This document shows, piece after piece, positions 26,526 through 36,715 of a stretch of 64,000 nt of DNA. The DNA lies in the NCBI GenBank assembly GCA_019359235.1, contig JAHHHT010000001.1:434001-498000 (forward strand), given 5' to 3'. The position numbers and the translations under genes were made by a program. The DNA is from Oscillatoria princeps RMCB-10. Lineage in GTDB: Bacteria > Cyanobacteriota > Cyanobacteriia > Cyanobacteriales > Oscillatoriaceae. How positions within the stretch are numbered: the stretch's first letter is position 1; every line of letters starts with the position of its first letter. Below the pieces are notes generated by a model, which was not told the DNA's origin, made no database searches, and saw only the letters and a program-made list of their open reading frames with translations.

Positions 26526-27278
26526 ATACGCTTTATCAACCAGCCGGGGGCTATATAGAAATCTTTAATATTACTTTACAAAACATAACACTTCCCACCC
26601 GTGAGGCCGGGCTCTCTGGGTTTGCGATCTCGGTAACACCCGATCCGCTCCGGAATGGCCACGGCGGGCCGGCAGGGTGAAGTAATATCACTTCCGGTTA
26701 CTTGCTTGTTCTAAGATCGGGCGGCGCCCCCCGCGCAACCGCACGGTAACTCCCGCAGTCTTAATTTTGACACACCGGAAACTATATTATTCATTGCGCC
26801 GTTACGCACCAAGGCGCTGTTCCTTTGAGAGAATCTCGTGGCACAGGGCACCGGGCGCGATTTTTCAGAGCGGGTTAGAGCGGGTTTATAATTATAAAGT
26901 AATTGTCTTAACAGTTACTTTATAAATTCGCTCTAAGCCTGAACTGGGACTGAGAATTCTTACTCTCTTCCCAAAATAAAATTGCCGGTGCCTGGTAGGT
27001 TTAGGACTAGCGCCGCCTGTAGAGACAAAGACATGCCCTTGTCTCTACAACAGACACCCCCTCACCCCCTCTCCGAGTTCGGGATACCGCTGAAATGCAG
27101 AGCGTGCTGGTGTTTTTCCCGAAACTGCCCGAGCTCGGAGAAGCTAGATGATGCGCTTTCTTCAGCGCCGCACCGGCCACCGGCATTCGGGCCAAATCTT
27201 TACATTGCATAAATGGCAAGGCGGCAGTGCCACCGTCGCGGTAGCATAGGTGGGAAAAAACTGGCAGAGAGGATATTT
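26526..27278. other. Intergenic region, no gene seen
   Basis: 753 bp between divergent kinase genes. TTATAATTATAAAGTAATTG near 26886 is AT-rich and self-complementary, a plausible promoter zone. GTAGAGACAAAGACATGCCCTTGTCTCTAC at about 27019-27048 is a 12-bp-stem hairpin of a dispersed type. No RNA gene recognised. Confidence 0.4.
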
Positions 27279-29255
27279 ATGAACAGCTTACCAGCCGGCA
27301 GAGTCCTGAAAAATGGCCAATACGCCATTGAGGCGCTCTTGACTGACAGCATGGGCCAAGGTAAATTTGGCATTACCTATCGCGCCACCCAGGTGGAGTC
27401 GAACCTGCCAGTGGCCATCAAAACCCTCAGCGCCCGCTCGCGCCAGCATCCCGACTTTGAGCAGTTTCACAAGCAATTCCTCGCCCGAACACAGAAGCTG
27501 CTCGAGTGCCAGCACCCCCATCTCGTCCGAGTTCGCGACTGTTTCGAGGAAGCCGGACTGTTTTATGCGGTTATGGAATACATTCCGGGCCAGACCCTGG
27601 CCCAAATCACAGACAGTCAGCCGCTGCCAGAAGCGACAGCCATTCACTACATTCGCCAGATTGGCGCGGGCTTGAGCTTGGCTCACCAGACCGGTTTACT
27701 GCACCTGGACATCAAACCGCAAAACATCATCCTGCGCCAGGGAAGCAATACCGCAGTGCTGACAGACTTCAGCTACGCCTGCGAGTTAACTCTGGGAGTG
27801 GACAGAAACCGCGCCAGCCTCTCAGCGGGGTACGCGCCGGTTGAGCTGTACCTGCCAACAGCGCCCCGCACCCCGGCTACCGATATTTACGCTCTCGCCG
27901 CCACCCTTTACTGCCTGCTGATCGGGTTCCCGCCGGTGGCGGCACCCCTGCGGGTGACGCGAACAAAAACCGCAGCTGCGTCGAATCCCGTCTCCCTCCC
28001 AGAGAGGCGGCAGCTGCAGCTCAACCTCAGCCAAGCCGTCAAACAGGCCATTCGCCAGGGCTTGCAGATAAAACCCCACCGGCGGGCACAAACCGTCGAA
28101 GAGTGGCTGGAACTCTTGCCGCAACCGCAAACAGCCACAAACACCCAGAGCTTGGCGCACCAACCCAGCTCAACAGTGGCAGATGGGGCTAAACGCGAAA
28201 TATTGGTGTTCAAAGACCCAAATGGCAGCCGCACCGGCACTGAGACAGACGCGCCGCAGCTTCCCGCAGAGTCCGCTCCCCCCCGACCGCCAGCCAGACA
28301 GTCCCAGAGCCGATCCCACACTGACAGCAATACAGCCAGCTTTGGAGGGGCGGATTTCTGGATTTTCGGGGAATTCCAGGATGTGAGGCCAAATTCGAGC
28401 CAGCCCCCGGCACCGTCCGCCCCCAAGCCAAGGGCAGTGACGCCAAATTGGCAAGATCCCCAGGTTCGGGAAAGTCTGCCACTTTTCGATTCATGTGTTG
28501 TTCCTGTGCCCTTCCCCACTCAAGCGCCGGCACCTGCGCACCCTGCTGCAGACCGCGCCCGCGAACCAGCAGAAACCCTATCTGCTGCGCCTGACTCACA
28601 GCCAGCCCCCAGCACTCAAGAAGGCAGGCAGGACGACGGCGATCCAGAGCCAGCCGCTTCACAGCCATCGCGGCGCTGGGTTCCCGTAGCCTTCATCGTC
28701 ACTGCCGCTGTCGCAGGGGCAGCCGGTGCCGGCACCGGCTTGGCACTCCGGTTTAACAGCGCAGGTCAGCCCGGTTCTACCCTGTTTCACGCTGACCAGT
28801 CCTTTCCAGCCCGCAACGACTGGCCCGGCTCAGATCCCGCCGCCCAACACGCAGATGCCACCGGCACGGAAAGCCCTTCAGCCGAGAGCGAGACCGACCT
28901 AACAGCCCCACCTGCTTCTGAGCCATTCCAGCAGCAGGAGAGTGACTCCGATCAACTCGGCGCTCAGCCCTCGGACTACCCCAATCCCGCCCCCGAGGCT
29001 TTAAGCGCCGCCGAAACGGCCTCCGCCGCGCCTTTCCCGAGTCCCGATGCCGCTGAAAGTGCCACTCCCCTGACCGGCACCCCACTCAAAAAGACCCTCA
29101 CCCTGCCCAAGCGACACACTCCCGAGCCGGTGTCTTCCGTCCTGCCGTCTGGCACACAGGCAGACACACCAGCACCCCAGCCCTTTTTAGAGGTGCCTTC
29201 CTATGACCCCAGCTTCACGCCCGGAACGGGCATCATTTTAGAGGGCAGGTTATAA
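27279..29255 (+). CDS. Ser/Thr protein kinase with atypical HLD and DFS motifs
   Basis: 658 residues. A Hanks-type kinase domain fills residues 12-290: glycine loop GQGKFGITYRA, Lys48 in VAIKTL, HLDIKPQNI with catalytic Asp144, and TDFSYA with Asp163. HRD is HLD and DFG is DFS, so it is a non-RD kinase; key charged residues remain, so activity is possible. A low-complexity Pro/Ser linker leads to one membrane span (about 467-490, VAFIVTAAVAGAAGAGTG), then an acidic Pro/Ser-rich outer part. ATG 27279 has AGAGAGG before it. A PP2C phosphatase gene is 2.6 kb downstream on the same strand. Confidence 0.9.
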   Translation: MNSLPAGRVLKNGQYAIEALLTDSMGQGKFGITYRATQVESNLPVAIKTLSARSRQHPDFEQFHKQFLARTQKLLECQHPHLVRVRDCFEEAGLFYAVMEYIPGQTLAQITDSQPLPEATAIHYIRQIGAGLSLAHQTGLLHLDIKPQNIILRQGSNTAVLTDFSYACELTLGVDRNRASLSAGYAPVELYLPTAPRTPATDIYALAATLYCLLIGFPPVAAPLRVTRTKTAAASNPVSLPERRQLQLNLSQAVKQAIRQGLQIKPHRRAQTVEEWLELLPQPQTATNTQSLAHQPSSTVADGAKREILVFKDPNGSRTGTETDAPQLPAESAPPRPPARQSQSRSHTDSNTASFGGADFWIFGEFQDVRPNSSQPPAPSAPKPRAVTPNWQDPQVRESLPLFDSCVVPVPFPTQAPAPAHPAADRAREPAETLSAAPDSQPAPSTQEGRQDDGDPEPAASQPSRRWVPVAFIVTAAVAGAAGAGTGLALRFNSAGQPGSTLFHADQSFPARNDWPGSDPAAQHADATGTESPSAESETDLTAPPASEPFQQQESDSDQLGAQPSDYPNPAPEALSAAETASAAPFPSPDAAESATPLTGTPLKKTLTLPKRHTPEPVSSVLPSGTQADTPAPQPFLEVPSYDPSFTPGTGIILEGRL

Positions 29256-29284
29256 TTTGTTGCTGACAGGCACAGAGTTTTTTT

Positions 29285-29614
29285 ATGAGTAATTCCCTAG
29301 TCCATGCCTTTTTTGTTGGCAGAGCCCTGGCTGAAGCGCTCAACGAACAGCTCGAAAAAACCTTGACCACCGCCCTCAGCGACCTCGGCAAATTTGATGC
29401 CGAGCAGCGGGAGCGCTTGCGGCAGTTCACCGCTCAAGTCCTCGATCGAGCCAGTGTTGAAGCCGAAACTGCCACCGCCAACCGCGTGCCGGACTCTGCG
29501 CCCTCCGGGCCTGATTCACCTGGCCCTGACCTCCAAGCCACTATTGATGAGCTGCGGGCAGAAATCGCTCAGCTGCGAACTCAGCTAGCAAGCTATCGCC
29601 GCCGGTCTGTTTAA
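29285..29614 (+). CDS. Conserved cyanobacterial small protein (DUF6825-like)
   Basis: 109 residues. The first half is helical and conserved-looking (LVHAFFVGRALAEALNEQLE, DLGKFDAEQRERLRQFTAQV); the C-terminus is a coiled coil (ATIDELRAEIAQLRTQLA). I recall this family from cyanobacteria and plastids with thylakoid-related annotation but no defined activity. It follows the kinase stop by 29 nt and could be cotranscribed. Confidence 0.75.
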   Translation: MSNSLVHAFFVGRALAEALNEQLEKTLTTALSDLGKFDAEQRERLRQFTAQVLDRASVEAETATANRVPDSAPSGPDSPGPDLQATIDELRAEIAQLRTQLASYRRRSV

Positions 29615-29764
29615 GTCCCAAGCCCGCCCGCAGCCCAAGTTATCAGGCATGAGGAATGAGTTTAAAATAAGAAATAATACGAAAAACTCATTCCTCATTC
29701 CTCATTCCTCAAAACTGAAAACGAAATCTCGTCAATCACCTGAAAAAATAAGTTAGGAAACTGA

Positions 29765-31609
29765 GTGTCTGCTCTCCCTGATGACCAACTCACCCGCAAG
29801 CAATATGCCGAGCGCAAGGCGAATGCTGACGCACTCAGCATAAACGGGTCGCGTTCTGAAAGCCTCAGTGCCAAAGGCACTTTGAATGGCGCTGCGTCCG
29901 CCCAAGGGATAGCCTGGCCTCGACTTCTCGTCAAACCCAACTTTGATAGGGCTTACCGCTGGAATCGCGAAGGTTACTCCCATCGCCGGCGCTTCATCGA
30001 AATTTGGACGTTTGTTTTAATGTTGATGGCCGATATATGGCGTAACAGTAAACCTTGGACTTATGCGGGCGGCTTCACTGAAGCCAAACAGAAGGCCAGA
30101 CGCCGCGACCAAGCAGTCTGGATTCGAGAAACACTGCTGGAACTCGGACCGACTTTTATTAAGGTGGGGCAGCTGTTCTCGACGCGGGCCGATATCATCC
30201 CCACGGAATACGTCGAGGAACTCTCTAAGCTCCAAGATAAGGTGCCGGCTTTCAGTTACGAGCAGGTGGAACGGATTGTTGAGCAGGACTTGGGAAAGCC
30301 GATTTCCCAACTCTACCGCAGTTTTGACCCGATTCCCCTGGCGGCTGCCAGTCTCGGACAGGTGCACAAGGCCCAACTCCACTCCGGCGAAGAAGTTGTG
30401 GTTAAGGTGCAGCGAGCTGGACTGCGGCAGCTGTTTGACATTGATTTGGATATCGCTAAGGGAATAGCTCGCTACTTTCAAAACCATCCGGAGTGGGGCA
30501 AAGGCCGGGACTGGATGGGCATCCACGCCGAGTGCTGCAAGATTCTTTACGAAGAAATAGATTATATCAATGAAGGCCGCAATGCGGATACCTTTCGCCG
30601 CAACTTCCGGGGCTACGACTGGGTGCGGGTGCCTCGCGTCTACTGGCGCTATGCCTCGCTTAGGGTGTTAACCCTGGAATACATGCCGGGAATTAAAATT
30701 AGCCACTACGAAGCTTTGGAGGCTGCCGGTCTGGACCGCAAGCTGCTGGCTAACCTGGGAGCCAGGGCATACCTGCAGCAGCTGCTCAATGACGGCTTTT
30801 TCCACGCCGACCCCCACCCGGGCAATATCGCTGTCAGCCCGGAAGGGGCCCTGATTTTCTACGATTTCGGCATGATGGGCCGCGTCAGGAGCGACATCCG
30901 CGAAAAACTGATGCAGCTGTTTTTTGGCATCGCCCAAAAAAGCGGCGACCGGGTGGTGACGGCTCTGGTAGAATTAGGTGCTCTCTCGCCGACAGACGAC
31001 ATGGGGCCGGTGCGCCGGTCTGTACAGTACATGCTGGATCATTTTATGGACCAGCCCTTTGAAAATCAGTCCGTGGCCGAGATTACTGACGATTTGTACG
31101 AGATCGCCTACGACCAGCCTTTTCGCTTTCCCGCTACCTTCACTTTTGTGATGCGGGCTTTTTCTACTTTGGAAGGGGTGGGCAAAGGACTTGACCCAGA
31201 GTTTAACTTTATGGAGGTTGCAAAGCCCTTTGCAATGCAGATTATGACCAATGGCAACTCCTTTGAGGGGAATAGCTTCCTCGACGAACTGGGTCGCCAA
31301 GCGGCTCAGGTCAGCAGCACGGCTTTGGGTCTGCCTCGCCGCATAGAGGATACGATTGACAAGCTGGAGCGCGGCGATCTGCGCATCCGCGTCCGCTCTA
31401 CCGAAACAGACCGGGCCCTCCGCCGTCTGAGCAGCATTCAGCTGGGCAGCAATTACGCAATGCTTATCGCTGCCTTCACTTTGTCAGCTACGATTTTATT
31501 AGTTAGCGATAAGGTGTGGTTGGCGATCTTGGTTGCCCTGGTCGCAGTGGCAATTGGCGTGGCCTTCATCCGCCTCCTGATGCGGCTCGACCGCTTCGAG
31601 CGCTTTTGA
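29765..31609 (+). CDS. UbiB/ABC1/AarF-family atypical kinase
   Basis: 614 residues from GTG 29765. The family's KxGQ motif is present (PTFIKVGQLFSTRADIIP), with the Ala-rich nucleotide loop AAASLGQVHKAQL, VVKVQR (Lys), FFHADPHPGNI (catalytic Asp/Asn) and FYDFGMMG (metal Asp). Two hydrophobic segments lie at the C-terminus. UbiB proteins are ATPases needed for ubiquinone-type lipids; cyanobacterial and plastid ABC1 kinases act in prenylquinone metabolism. The first 60 residues are not conserved and the start may be later. Confidence 0.92.
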   Translation: MSALPDDQLTRKQYAERKANADALSINGSRSESLSAKGTLNGAASAQGIAWPRLLVKPNFDRAYRWNREGYSHRRRFIEIWTFVLMLMADIWRNSKPWTYAGGFTEAKQKARRRDQAVWIRETLLELGPTFIKVGQLFSTRADIIPTEYVEELSKLQDKVPAFSYEQVERIVEQDLGKPISQLYRSFDPIPLAAASLGQVHKAQLHSGEEVVVKVQRAGLRQLFDIDLDIAKGIARYFQNHPEWGKGRDWMGIHAECCKILYEEIDYINEGRNADTFRRNFRGYDWVRVPRVYWRYASLRVLTLEYMPGIKISHYEALEAAGLDRKLLANLGARAYLQQLLNDGFFHADPHPGNIAVSPEGALIFYDFGMMGRVRSDIREKLMQLFFGIAQKSGDRVVTALVELGALSPTDDMGPVRRSVQYMLDHFMDQPFENQSVAEITDDLYEIAYDQPFRFPATFTFVMRAFSTLEGVGKGLDPEFNFMEVAKPFAMQIMTNGNSFEGNSFLDELGRQAAQVSSTALGLPRRIEDTIDKLERGDLRIRVRSTETDRALRRLSSIQLGSNYAMLIAAFTLSATILLVSDKVWLAILVALVAVAIGVAFIRLLMRLDRFERF

Positions 31610-31814
31610 CCCCCGACGCACTCCGACTGGGGAAAATCGCAAGTGTGGCGGCGGATGGCGGTAGGATGACAGGCGGGACGCCTGTTCTGCGGGACGGATC
31701 TGTTATGTCTCTATTCCGGGAGACAATCTGTCCCAAGCCTGCTCCCACTCGTCGCCCCGCCATCCTCCACTCCCACTCAGCAGTCAACTCCCACTCAGCA
31801 TTCATCACCGATCC

Positions 31815-32585
31815 ATGAAACGCTACTTTGCCGGTCTCACCGACCAGGGACTCCTTCGCTCTGTTAATCAGGACGCCTACTATATCGATCCGGGCGGGCG
31901 ATTTTTCATCGTGGCGGATGGCATGGGCGGACATGCGGGAGGTCAAGAGGCGAGTCAAATCGCCACGGAGGTGATGCAAACCTATCTCGACAAACACTGG
32001 GATTCGGCTCAATCTTCTGTCGCCCTGCTGGAAGCAGCCTTTTTCAAGGCCAATGAGGCAATTTTGCAAGACCAGCGCACCCATCCGGAACGATCCGATA
32101 TGGGCACAACCGCCGTTGTCCTCCTGTTTCGCGAAAACTCTTCCCAACCCTCAGATACAAAATCTCAGACTGTCTGGGCGGCTCACGTGGGCGACTCTCG
32201 CCTCTACCGGCTGCGCGGCTCTAAGCTGGAGCAAATTACCGAAGACCACACCTGGATCTCACGGGCGGTGAAAGCCGGCCACCTGAATTTGGATCAAGCC
32301 CGCAACCACCCTTGGCGGCACGTCCTCTCCCAGTGTCTGGGACGCCAAGACCTGCAAGAAATTGACATCCAGCCGGTGGAGGTGCAGCCGGCAGACCGGT
32401 TGCTTCTGTGCAGCGACGGTTTGACTGAAGAACTCTCTGACAGCTCGATCTCCTCCCACCTCAAAAGTATCCGCGCCTGCGATCAAGCCGCGATGGCTCT
32501 TGTTAATGCTGCTAAGGATAAAGGGGGACGCGACAACATTACCGTGGTGATTGTGGCCATCGACCGCGACCGCGCTGAAGATTAG
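31815..32585 (+). CDS. PP2C-family Ser/Thr phosphatase (Stp1 type)
   Basis: 256 residues with the PPM motif set: VNQDAYYID, IVADGMGGHAGGQEAS (metal Asp), DMGTTAVVLLF, AAHVGDSRLYRL, LLCSDGLTEEL and GGRDNITVVIV. Proteins of this form remove phosphate from Ser/Thr kinase targets, and their genes often neighbour kinases, as here. Cytoplasmic, single domain. The start ATG has no clear Shine-Dalgarno. Confidence 0.93.
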   Translation: MKRYFAGLTDQGLLRSVNQDAYYIDPGGRFFIVADGMGGHAGGQEASQIATEVMQTYLDKHWDSAQSSVALLEAAFFKANEAILQDQRTHPERSDMGTTAVVLLFRENSSQPSDTKSQTVWAAHVGDSRLYRLRGSKLEQITEDHTWISRAVKAGHLNLDQARNHPWRHVLSQCLGRQDLQEIDIQPVEVQPADRLLLCSDGLTEELSDSSISSHLKSIRACDQAAMALVNAAKDKGGRDNITVVIVAIDRDRAED

Positions 32586-33672
32586 CGGCTGTTTGTCCAG
32601 TCTTTGGGCCGCAGGGGCGGGTTTGGCCAAAATGTTCGCCACACAGCTGAGAATGCTTGTCAGCCCGCCCCTGCCAGTTGCGCCGGCACGGGTCGCAGCT
32701 GTTTATCACCCCCTCTATCAGAAAGTGAGCATTTTGGCAACCCCCGACTCGGATTTTTTGCCCTAAATTGCATGTAACAGTGTGGGGGCATTCGAGAGAG
32801 TGTCTCTGCTGAGTCTTTTGCTTAAACAACCTGCCGGTTTTTGATATCACCTCCGGTTGATTGACTGCACTTCCGCCGCGCCCCTCACCCCCCAACCCCC
32901 TCTCCCGCAAGGGGAGAGGGGGGTTTAGAAAAGCAAATTATATTCCCCCCTTCCCTGGCAGGGAAGGAGGGGTAAGAGGGGTTAGGTTTTTCAGATTAAT
33001 CAACCGGATAGTGATATGACCGGCAGCAAGAAGAGGGCTTCCCCCCATTCGGGGGGATGTTCTTTGCCCCACCCAACCGGCAGCCGGATTGCCGGGGAAA
33101 GCCGCGCCACAAGGGTCGCATCTGCTTGCAGGCGCGCCGGCGTAACGCGCTTTGGAAACCGCCAGAGGCGATTATCGCCTCTCTACAGGGGTGTGGGGTG
33201 CGGTTTGGCGCTCAGCTCCGACTGCACGGCGTTACGCGGCGGGGGGTAAGAGCCGTGACACGATCCCGTTGGTGCCTGCACGCAAGCTTTCCCCCCTTTT
33301 AGGGTCAAAGGTCTTTAACCAATCCAAAAAGCCAGAAACTGCCTGCATTTGTTGGCAGGAACGCGCCGGCATTGCTAGTTGCAGGCCACACAGCGATTTG
33401 GTTCAGGTTGAGCAATTTTCCTGTTTGCGATTTGATACAACTGCCTGTATACCGTGTGGGAACTCGGCAAGTGCTTTGGCCATCTTTACACCCACGGTCT
33501 GCAGGAGGGATGCACAGTTTGTCAAATAATTGTTATCTTTTTTAATACTCAGCGATAGCTAGGTGGGTCTGGGAATCCGGAAACCCACTGACAAGCGCTG
33601 AAAGGAAGTCATAAGTCTGGCTTCCCCAGCACGCTGAGGCAAAGAATGCTGTTTTTAAACTAGGAGGTCTTT
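32586..33672. other. Long intergenic region upstream of nblA
   Basis: 1.09 kb without a credible gene. It has C-rich motifs (CCCCTCACCCCCCAACCCCC) and hairpins at about 32886-32925 and 32947-32975. A possible promoter, TTGTCA with TTAATA 17 nt on, lies at about 33518-33546; the -10 match is poor. I looked for an NtcA-type GTA-N8-TAC site ahead of nblA and did not find a convincing one. Confidence 0.4.
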
Positions 33673-33870
33673 ATGAACCAACCTATTGAACTCTCTTTGG
33701 AGCAAAAATTCAGGATCTGGTCTTTTAAGACACAGGTTGAGCAAATGAACCTGGAACAGGCTCAGGAGTTTTTGGTAAAGCTCTACGAACAGATGATGAT
33801 CAGCGAAGCCACCTACAAGGAGCTTTTGAAGCACCAGTGGGGCTTAGAGGCAGGTCCTGCGATTGAGTAG
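33673..33870 (+). CDS. nblA: Phycobilisome degradation protein NblA
   Basis: 65 residues matching NblA throughout: LSLEQKFRIWSFKTQVEQM, AQEFLVKLYEQMM and ATYKELLKHQWGL. NblA is a small helical adaptor that docks on phycobilisomes and recruits Clp protease during nitrogen or sulfur starvation. AGGAGG 8 nt before the ATG is a strong ribosome site. It marks the organism as phycobilisome-containing. Confidence 0.96.
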   Translation: MNQPIELSLEQKFRIWSFKTQVEQMNLEQAQEFLVKLYEQMMISEATYKELLKHQWGLEAGPAIE

Positions 33871-34571
33871 AGCCTTTTTGTCGCACAGTGGGCGACCTCC
33901 GTCTCTTGCTCTGTTCCTGCGAGGAAAGGAGCTGGGGGTGCTGGGGCGTCAACTTCACTTCCCTCCGATTTGTCAGCTGACTGCTCTCAACTTAAAACCG
34001 TTTTTTTTAGATCCCAATACCTGCCACTTTCTGCAGTCTTTTTAACAAATACCTTCCCAATCTGAGGCTTTTTTGATAATGTATGCTTACCTGTTCAATA
34101 AGATTAAGTTAACTTTTTACTAAATAACTATCCCGAAAGACGCCTCCCTTCCGTCTCCAAAGGAAACCCTGCCGGTGTTGCCTGACAGAAATGGTTGGCA
34201 CTCCGCTCCCAGTTGGGCGCAGCGGCGGGACTGGGGCACAGGGCACCGAGAATTCCTTATCCAGCAAACCTTTGAAACCTTCAATAACCAAGCACTGATC
34301 ACCCTCAGGTAGGGAGCAGCCCCACCTTCTCGGTAAGAACAGGTTATTTATTGATGGGGGCTAGATGGGGAGAGAGGGCGAGGGCGAGGGCGAGAGGGTC
34401 TGAAAAGCTAGCAATTCAGGCATCCTGCGTCGCACCGGCTGCCTTTGTCCTGGGGCAGAAAAAAAATTACAGCCCCATGTTAGGGGTTAGGGGTTAGGGG
34501 TGAGGGGTTAGGCTTTAGGAGAGAAGTTGATGATTCACCCAATGCGAGCTTGCCCCATGCCCAAACGAAGG
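33871..34571. other. Intergenic region with short low-complexity runs
   Basis: 700 bp between convergent genes. Simple repeats are seen: GGGCGAGGGCGAGGGCGAG near 34377 and GGGGTTAGGGGTTAGGGG near 34485. The frames here have no ribosome sites or recognisable protein. Nothing else is visible. Confidence 0.45.
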
Positions 34572-35018
34572 CTATTCAGGCTGGCGCTCATAGGTGGCTT
34601 CCATAGTGCTGCTCAGGTAGTGACCGGCCATAATAGCGCTGGAGTGGTAGTATTTGTTACCATCTAGGCGGTACAGGGTTTCAAAGCCACTGCGGCGCTG
34701 CTGGTCGCCGAGTACCCAGTAGCGCTGCACAATTGTTTCCGGGGCAATCCAGCCTTCGCCCTCCACGCGGCCCAAGTCGCTGTGCTGGAGGACAAAAGTG
34801 TACTGGCGCTCGCCACTGTCGAGGTGCCCCCGGTACTGCAGAGTAATTTGCTCGCGCTCAGTGCCTGGAAATACGAGTCTGGTGACCATAGTGAACCAAT
34901 TCTCTTGATTCCATGCCACCAGAGTTTTACCTTTGACGGGAATGGGCATCCCATTGCGCTCCAGCCAGTAGCCTTCCAGCGTCCACCGGCCAGGTTCGAT
35001 TAAAAACGTGTGATTCAC
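34572..35018 (-). CDS. Hypothetical protein, beta-rich
   Basis: 148 residues from GTG 35018 with AAGGAA 8 nt before it. It opens FLIEPGRWTLEGYWLERNG and contains RVEGEGWIAPETIVQRYWVL, alternating hydrophobic strands as in a small barrel (calycin/FABP-like). I recall such single-domain proteins as conserved in cyanobacteria without assigned function. Upstream of it lies anmK on the same strand, reading toward it with a 41-nt gap. Confidence 0.65.
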   Translation of the reverse strand: MNHTFLIEPGRWTLEGYWLERNGMPIPVKGKTLVAWNQENWFTMVTRLVFPGTEREQITLQYRGHLDSGERQYTFVLQHSDLGRVEGEGWIAPETIVQRYWVLGDQQRRSGFETLYRLDGNKYYHSSAIMAGHYLSSTMEATYERQPE

Positions 35019-35059
35019 AGCACGATTCCTTAATGCCCTTACATGCTATCTTACGGCTT

Positions 35060-36217
35060 TTACCGGGCAAAATGGATGTCACCCAGCAGCGCCGCCTGAC
35101 GGGCACCCGTCACCAGGGGGAGATTGCCAGGGATGCCCAACTGACGCCAGTAGGCAAGCACCCCAAAGGCGATCGCTTCTTTGAAATCCGCACTCAACCC
35201 CACATCAAAAGTTGTCAGCACCGGCACCGGCTCCATCATAGCTTGCAGACGGCTTTTCAAATATAAATTGCGGCTGCCCCCGCCGCACAGCAGCACCCTG
35301 TCCGGCTGCACCGGCAAAAAAGCCCGCAACTCCCGCGCAATCGTTGCCGCAGTCAGTTCAGCCAGACTGGCCAGCAAATCCGCCTGACTGAGGGAATACC
35401 CTTCTGCCTCAGCCAGACAGCGGTGAAAATACTCCACCCCAAACAATTCCCGACCGGTGGATTTGGGCGGCGGCTGCTGAAAAAATGGGTGCTGCAGCCA
35501 CAGCTCCACCAGAGGGGCGCAAGGGGTGCCGGTGGCAGCCATCGCGCCGTCTTTGTCGTAAGTTTGGGCACCGCCGGTCAAGTGCTGCACCGCTATGTCC
35601 AGCAGCACATTGCCCGGGCCGGTGTCCCACCCCCGCACCTCTAGCTCCCAGTCGGGAGTTCCTGTAGGCGGGATGAAAGCCACATTCCCAATCCCGCCGA
35701 TATTTTGCACGCACCGGCTCTCTGTCGGGTGGCTCAGCAAACAGACATCCACCTTCGGCACCAGGGGCGCACCCTGTCCGCCAAGGGCGATGTCAGCCGC
35801 CCGAAAATTGCTCACGGTGGGAATGCCGGTCAGCTCCGCAATAACCGCACCGCGCCCCAGCTGCAGGCTGTATCCCAGTCGTGCGGGCCGGCTAGCCGTG
35901 TCCCCAGGGGGCCGGTGGTAGACAGTTTGGCCGTGAGAGCCAATCAGCTCAGCCTGCGGGTGGCCAGTGTTGATAGCCATTGCGGCGCGGGCAAATTCTT
36001 CAGCGATAGCGTCATCGAGTTCTGCCAGTTCCGCCATCGTTATTGCCGCGCCGGCGCAAACATCCAAGATTCGGGAGCGCAGGTCGGCTGGGTACGAGAA
36101 AGTGGAAGCCGCCAGCAGCTCAACTTTCAAGTCCAATTCCGTGCCGGTGATTTCGGCCAAGGCGGCATCTATGCCATCCACCGAGGTGCCGCTGATTAAA
36201 CCAATTACTTTTGTCAC
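35060..36217 (-). CDS. anmK: Anhydro-N-acetylmuramic acid kinase
   Basis: 385 residues. The opening [20 protein letters not shown] is diagnostic, with [39 protein letters not shown] and [13 protein letters not shown] following. It phosphorylates and opens 1,6-anhydro-MurNAc to MurNAc-6-P in peptidoglycan recycling. Full length. A 119-bp repeat array begins just upstream. Confidence 0.95.
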   Translation of the reverse strand: MTKVIGLISGTSVDGIDAALAEITGTELDLKVELLAASTFSYPADLRSRILDVCAGAAITMAELAELDDAIAEEFARAAMAINTGHPQAELIGSHGQTVYHRPPGDTASRPARLGYSLQLGRGAVIAELTGIPTVSNFRAADIALGGQGAPLVPKVDVCLLSHPTESRCVQNIGGIGNVAFIPPTGTPDWELEVRGWDTGPGNVLLDIAVQHLTGGAQTYDKDGAMAATGTPCAPLVELWLQHPFFQQPPPKSTGRELFGVEYFHRCLAEAEGYSLSQADLLASLAELTAATIARELRAFLPVQPDRVLLCGGGSRNLYLKSRLQAMMEPVPVLTTFDVGLSADFKEAIAFGVLAYWRQLGIPGNLPLVTGARQAALLGDIHFAR

Positions 36218-36375
36218 TGTAGATTATTGATTGCTAGGTTCGGGTTTGGGCATCGGGAATGGGGCAGCGGCTTGTACGGGGCATCATCCTACGATCGCAT
36301 CATCGCATGGGGCGAAAAGGCGTGCCGGTGCTGACAGAGAAGGCACCTAGTACAAATTGTACAGATTTCTCAGTT

Positions 36376-36715
36376 CCGGGGCAGCGGCTTGTACGGGGCA
36401 CCGGCACGATCGGATCGGGCTAAAGGGCGTGCCGGGGTTGACATTTTCGCCACCTATTTTGTGTGCCCAGTGGTAGACATTTGTGAGTTATGGGGGAATG
36501 GGGCATGGGGCTTCTGGCACCGGCACGATCGGCTCGGGCTTTTGGGCGTGAGGGTGTTGACATTTTCGGCACCTATTTTGTGTGCCCAGTGGCAGACATT
36601 TGTGAGTTATGGGGGAATGGGGCATGGGGCTTCTGGCACCGGCACGATCGGCTCGGGCTTTTGGGCGTGCCGGTGCTGACATTTTCGCCACCTATTTTGT
36701 GTGCCAGTGGCAGAC
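36376..36715 (+). repeat. Left half of a split tandem array, period about 119 bp
   Basis: Three units. Each runs TTTGTGAGTTATGGGGGAAT, then GGGGCATGGGGCTTCTGGC, ACGATCGG and CACCTATTTTGTGTGCC. Unit starts at 36480 and 36599 give the period; an older, more diverged copy lies at 36254-36375. The last unit breaks after CAGTGGCAGACA at 36715, where the 3.4-kb island starts. The continuation of that unit is found at 40146. Confidence 0.9.

Noticed and set aside
33518-33546. nblA promoter or NtcA site
   Set aside because: The -10 match is poor and no GTA-N8-TAC was found; not listed as a regulatory feature.
34482-34511. Telomere-like GGGGTTAGGGG repeats, and CCTAACCCC at 40783-40823
   Set aside because: Only a few units, inside a bacterial gene context; simple low-complexity sequence.
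36389-36691. Frames with repeated ICELWGNGAWGFWHRHD-type peptides
   Set aside because: They are the 119-bp repeat translated; no start site or family.
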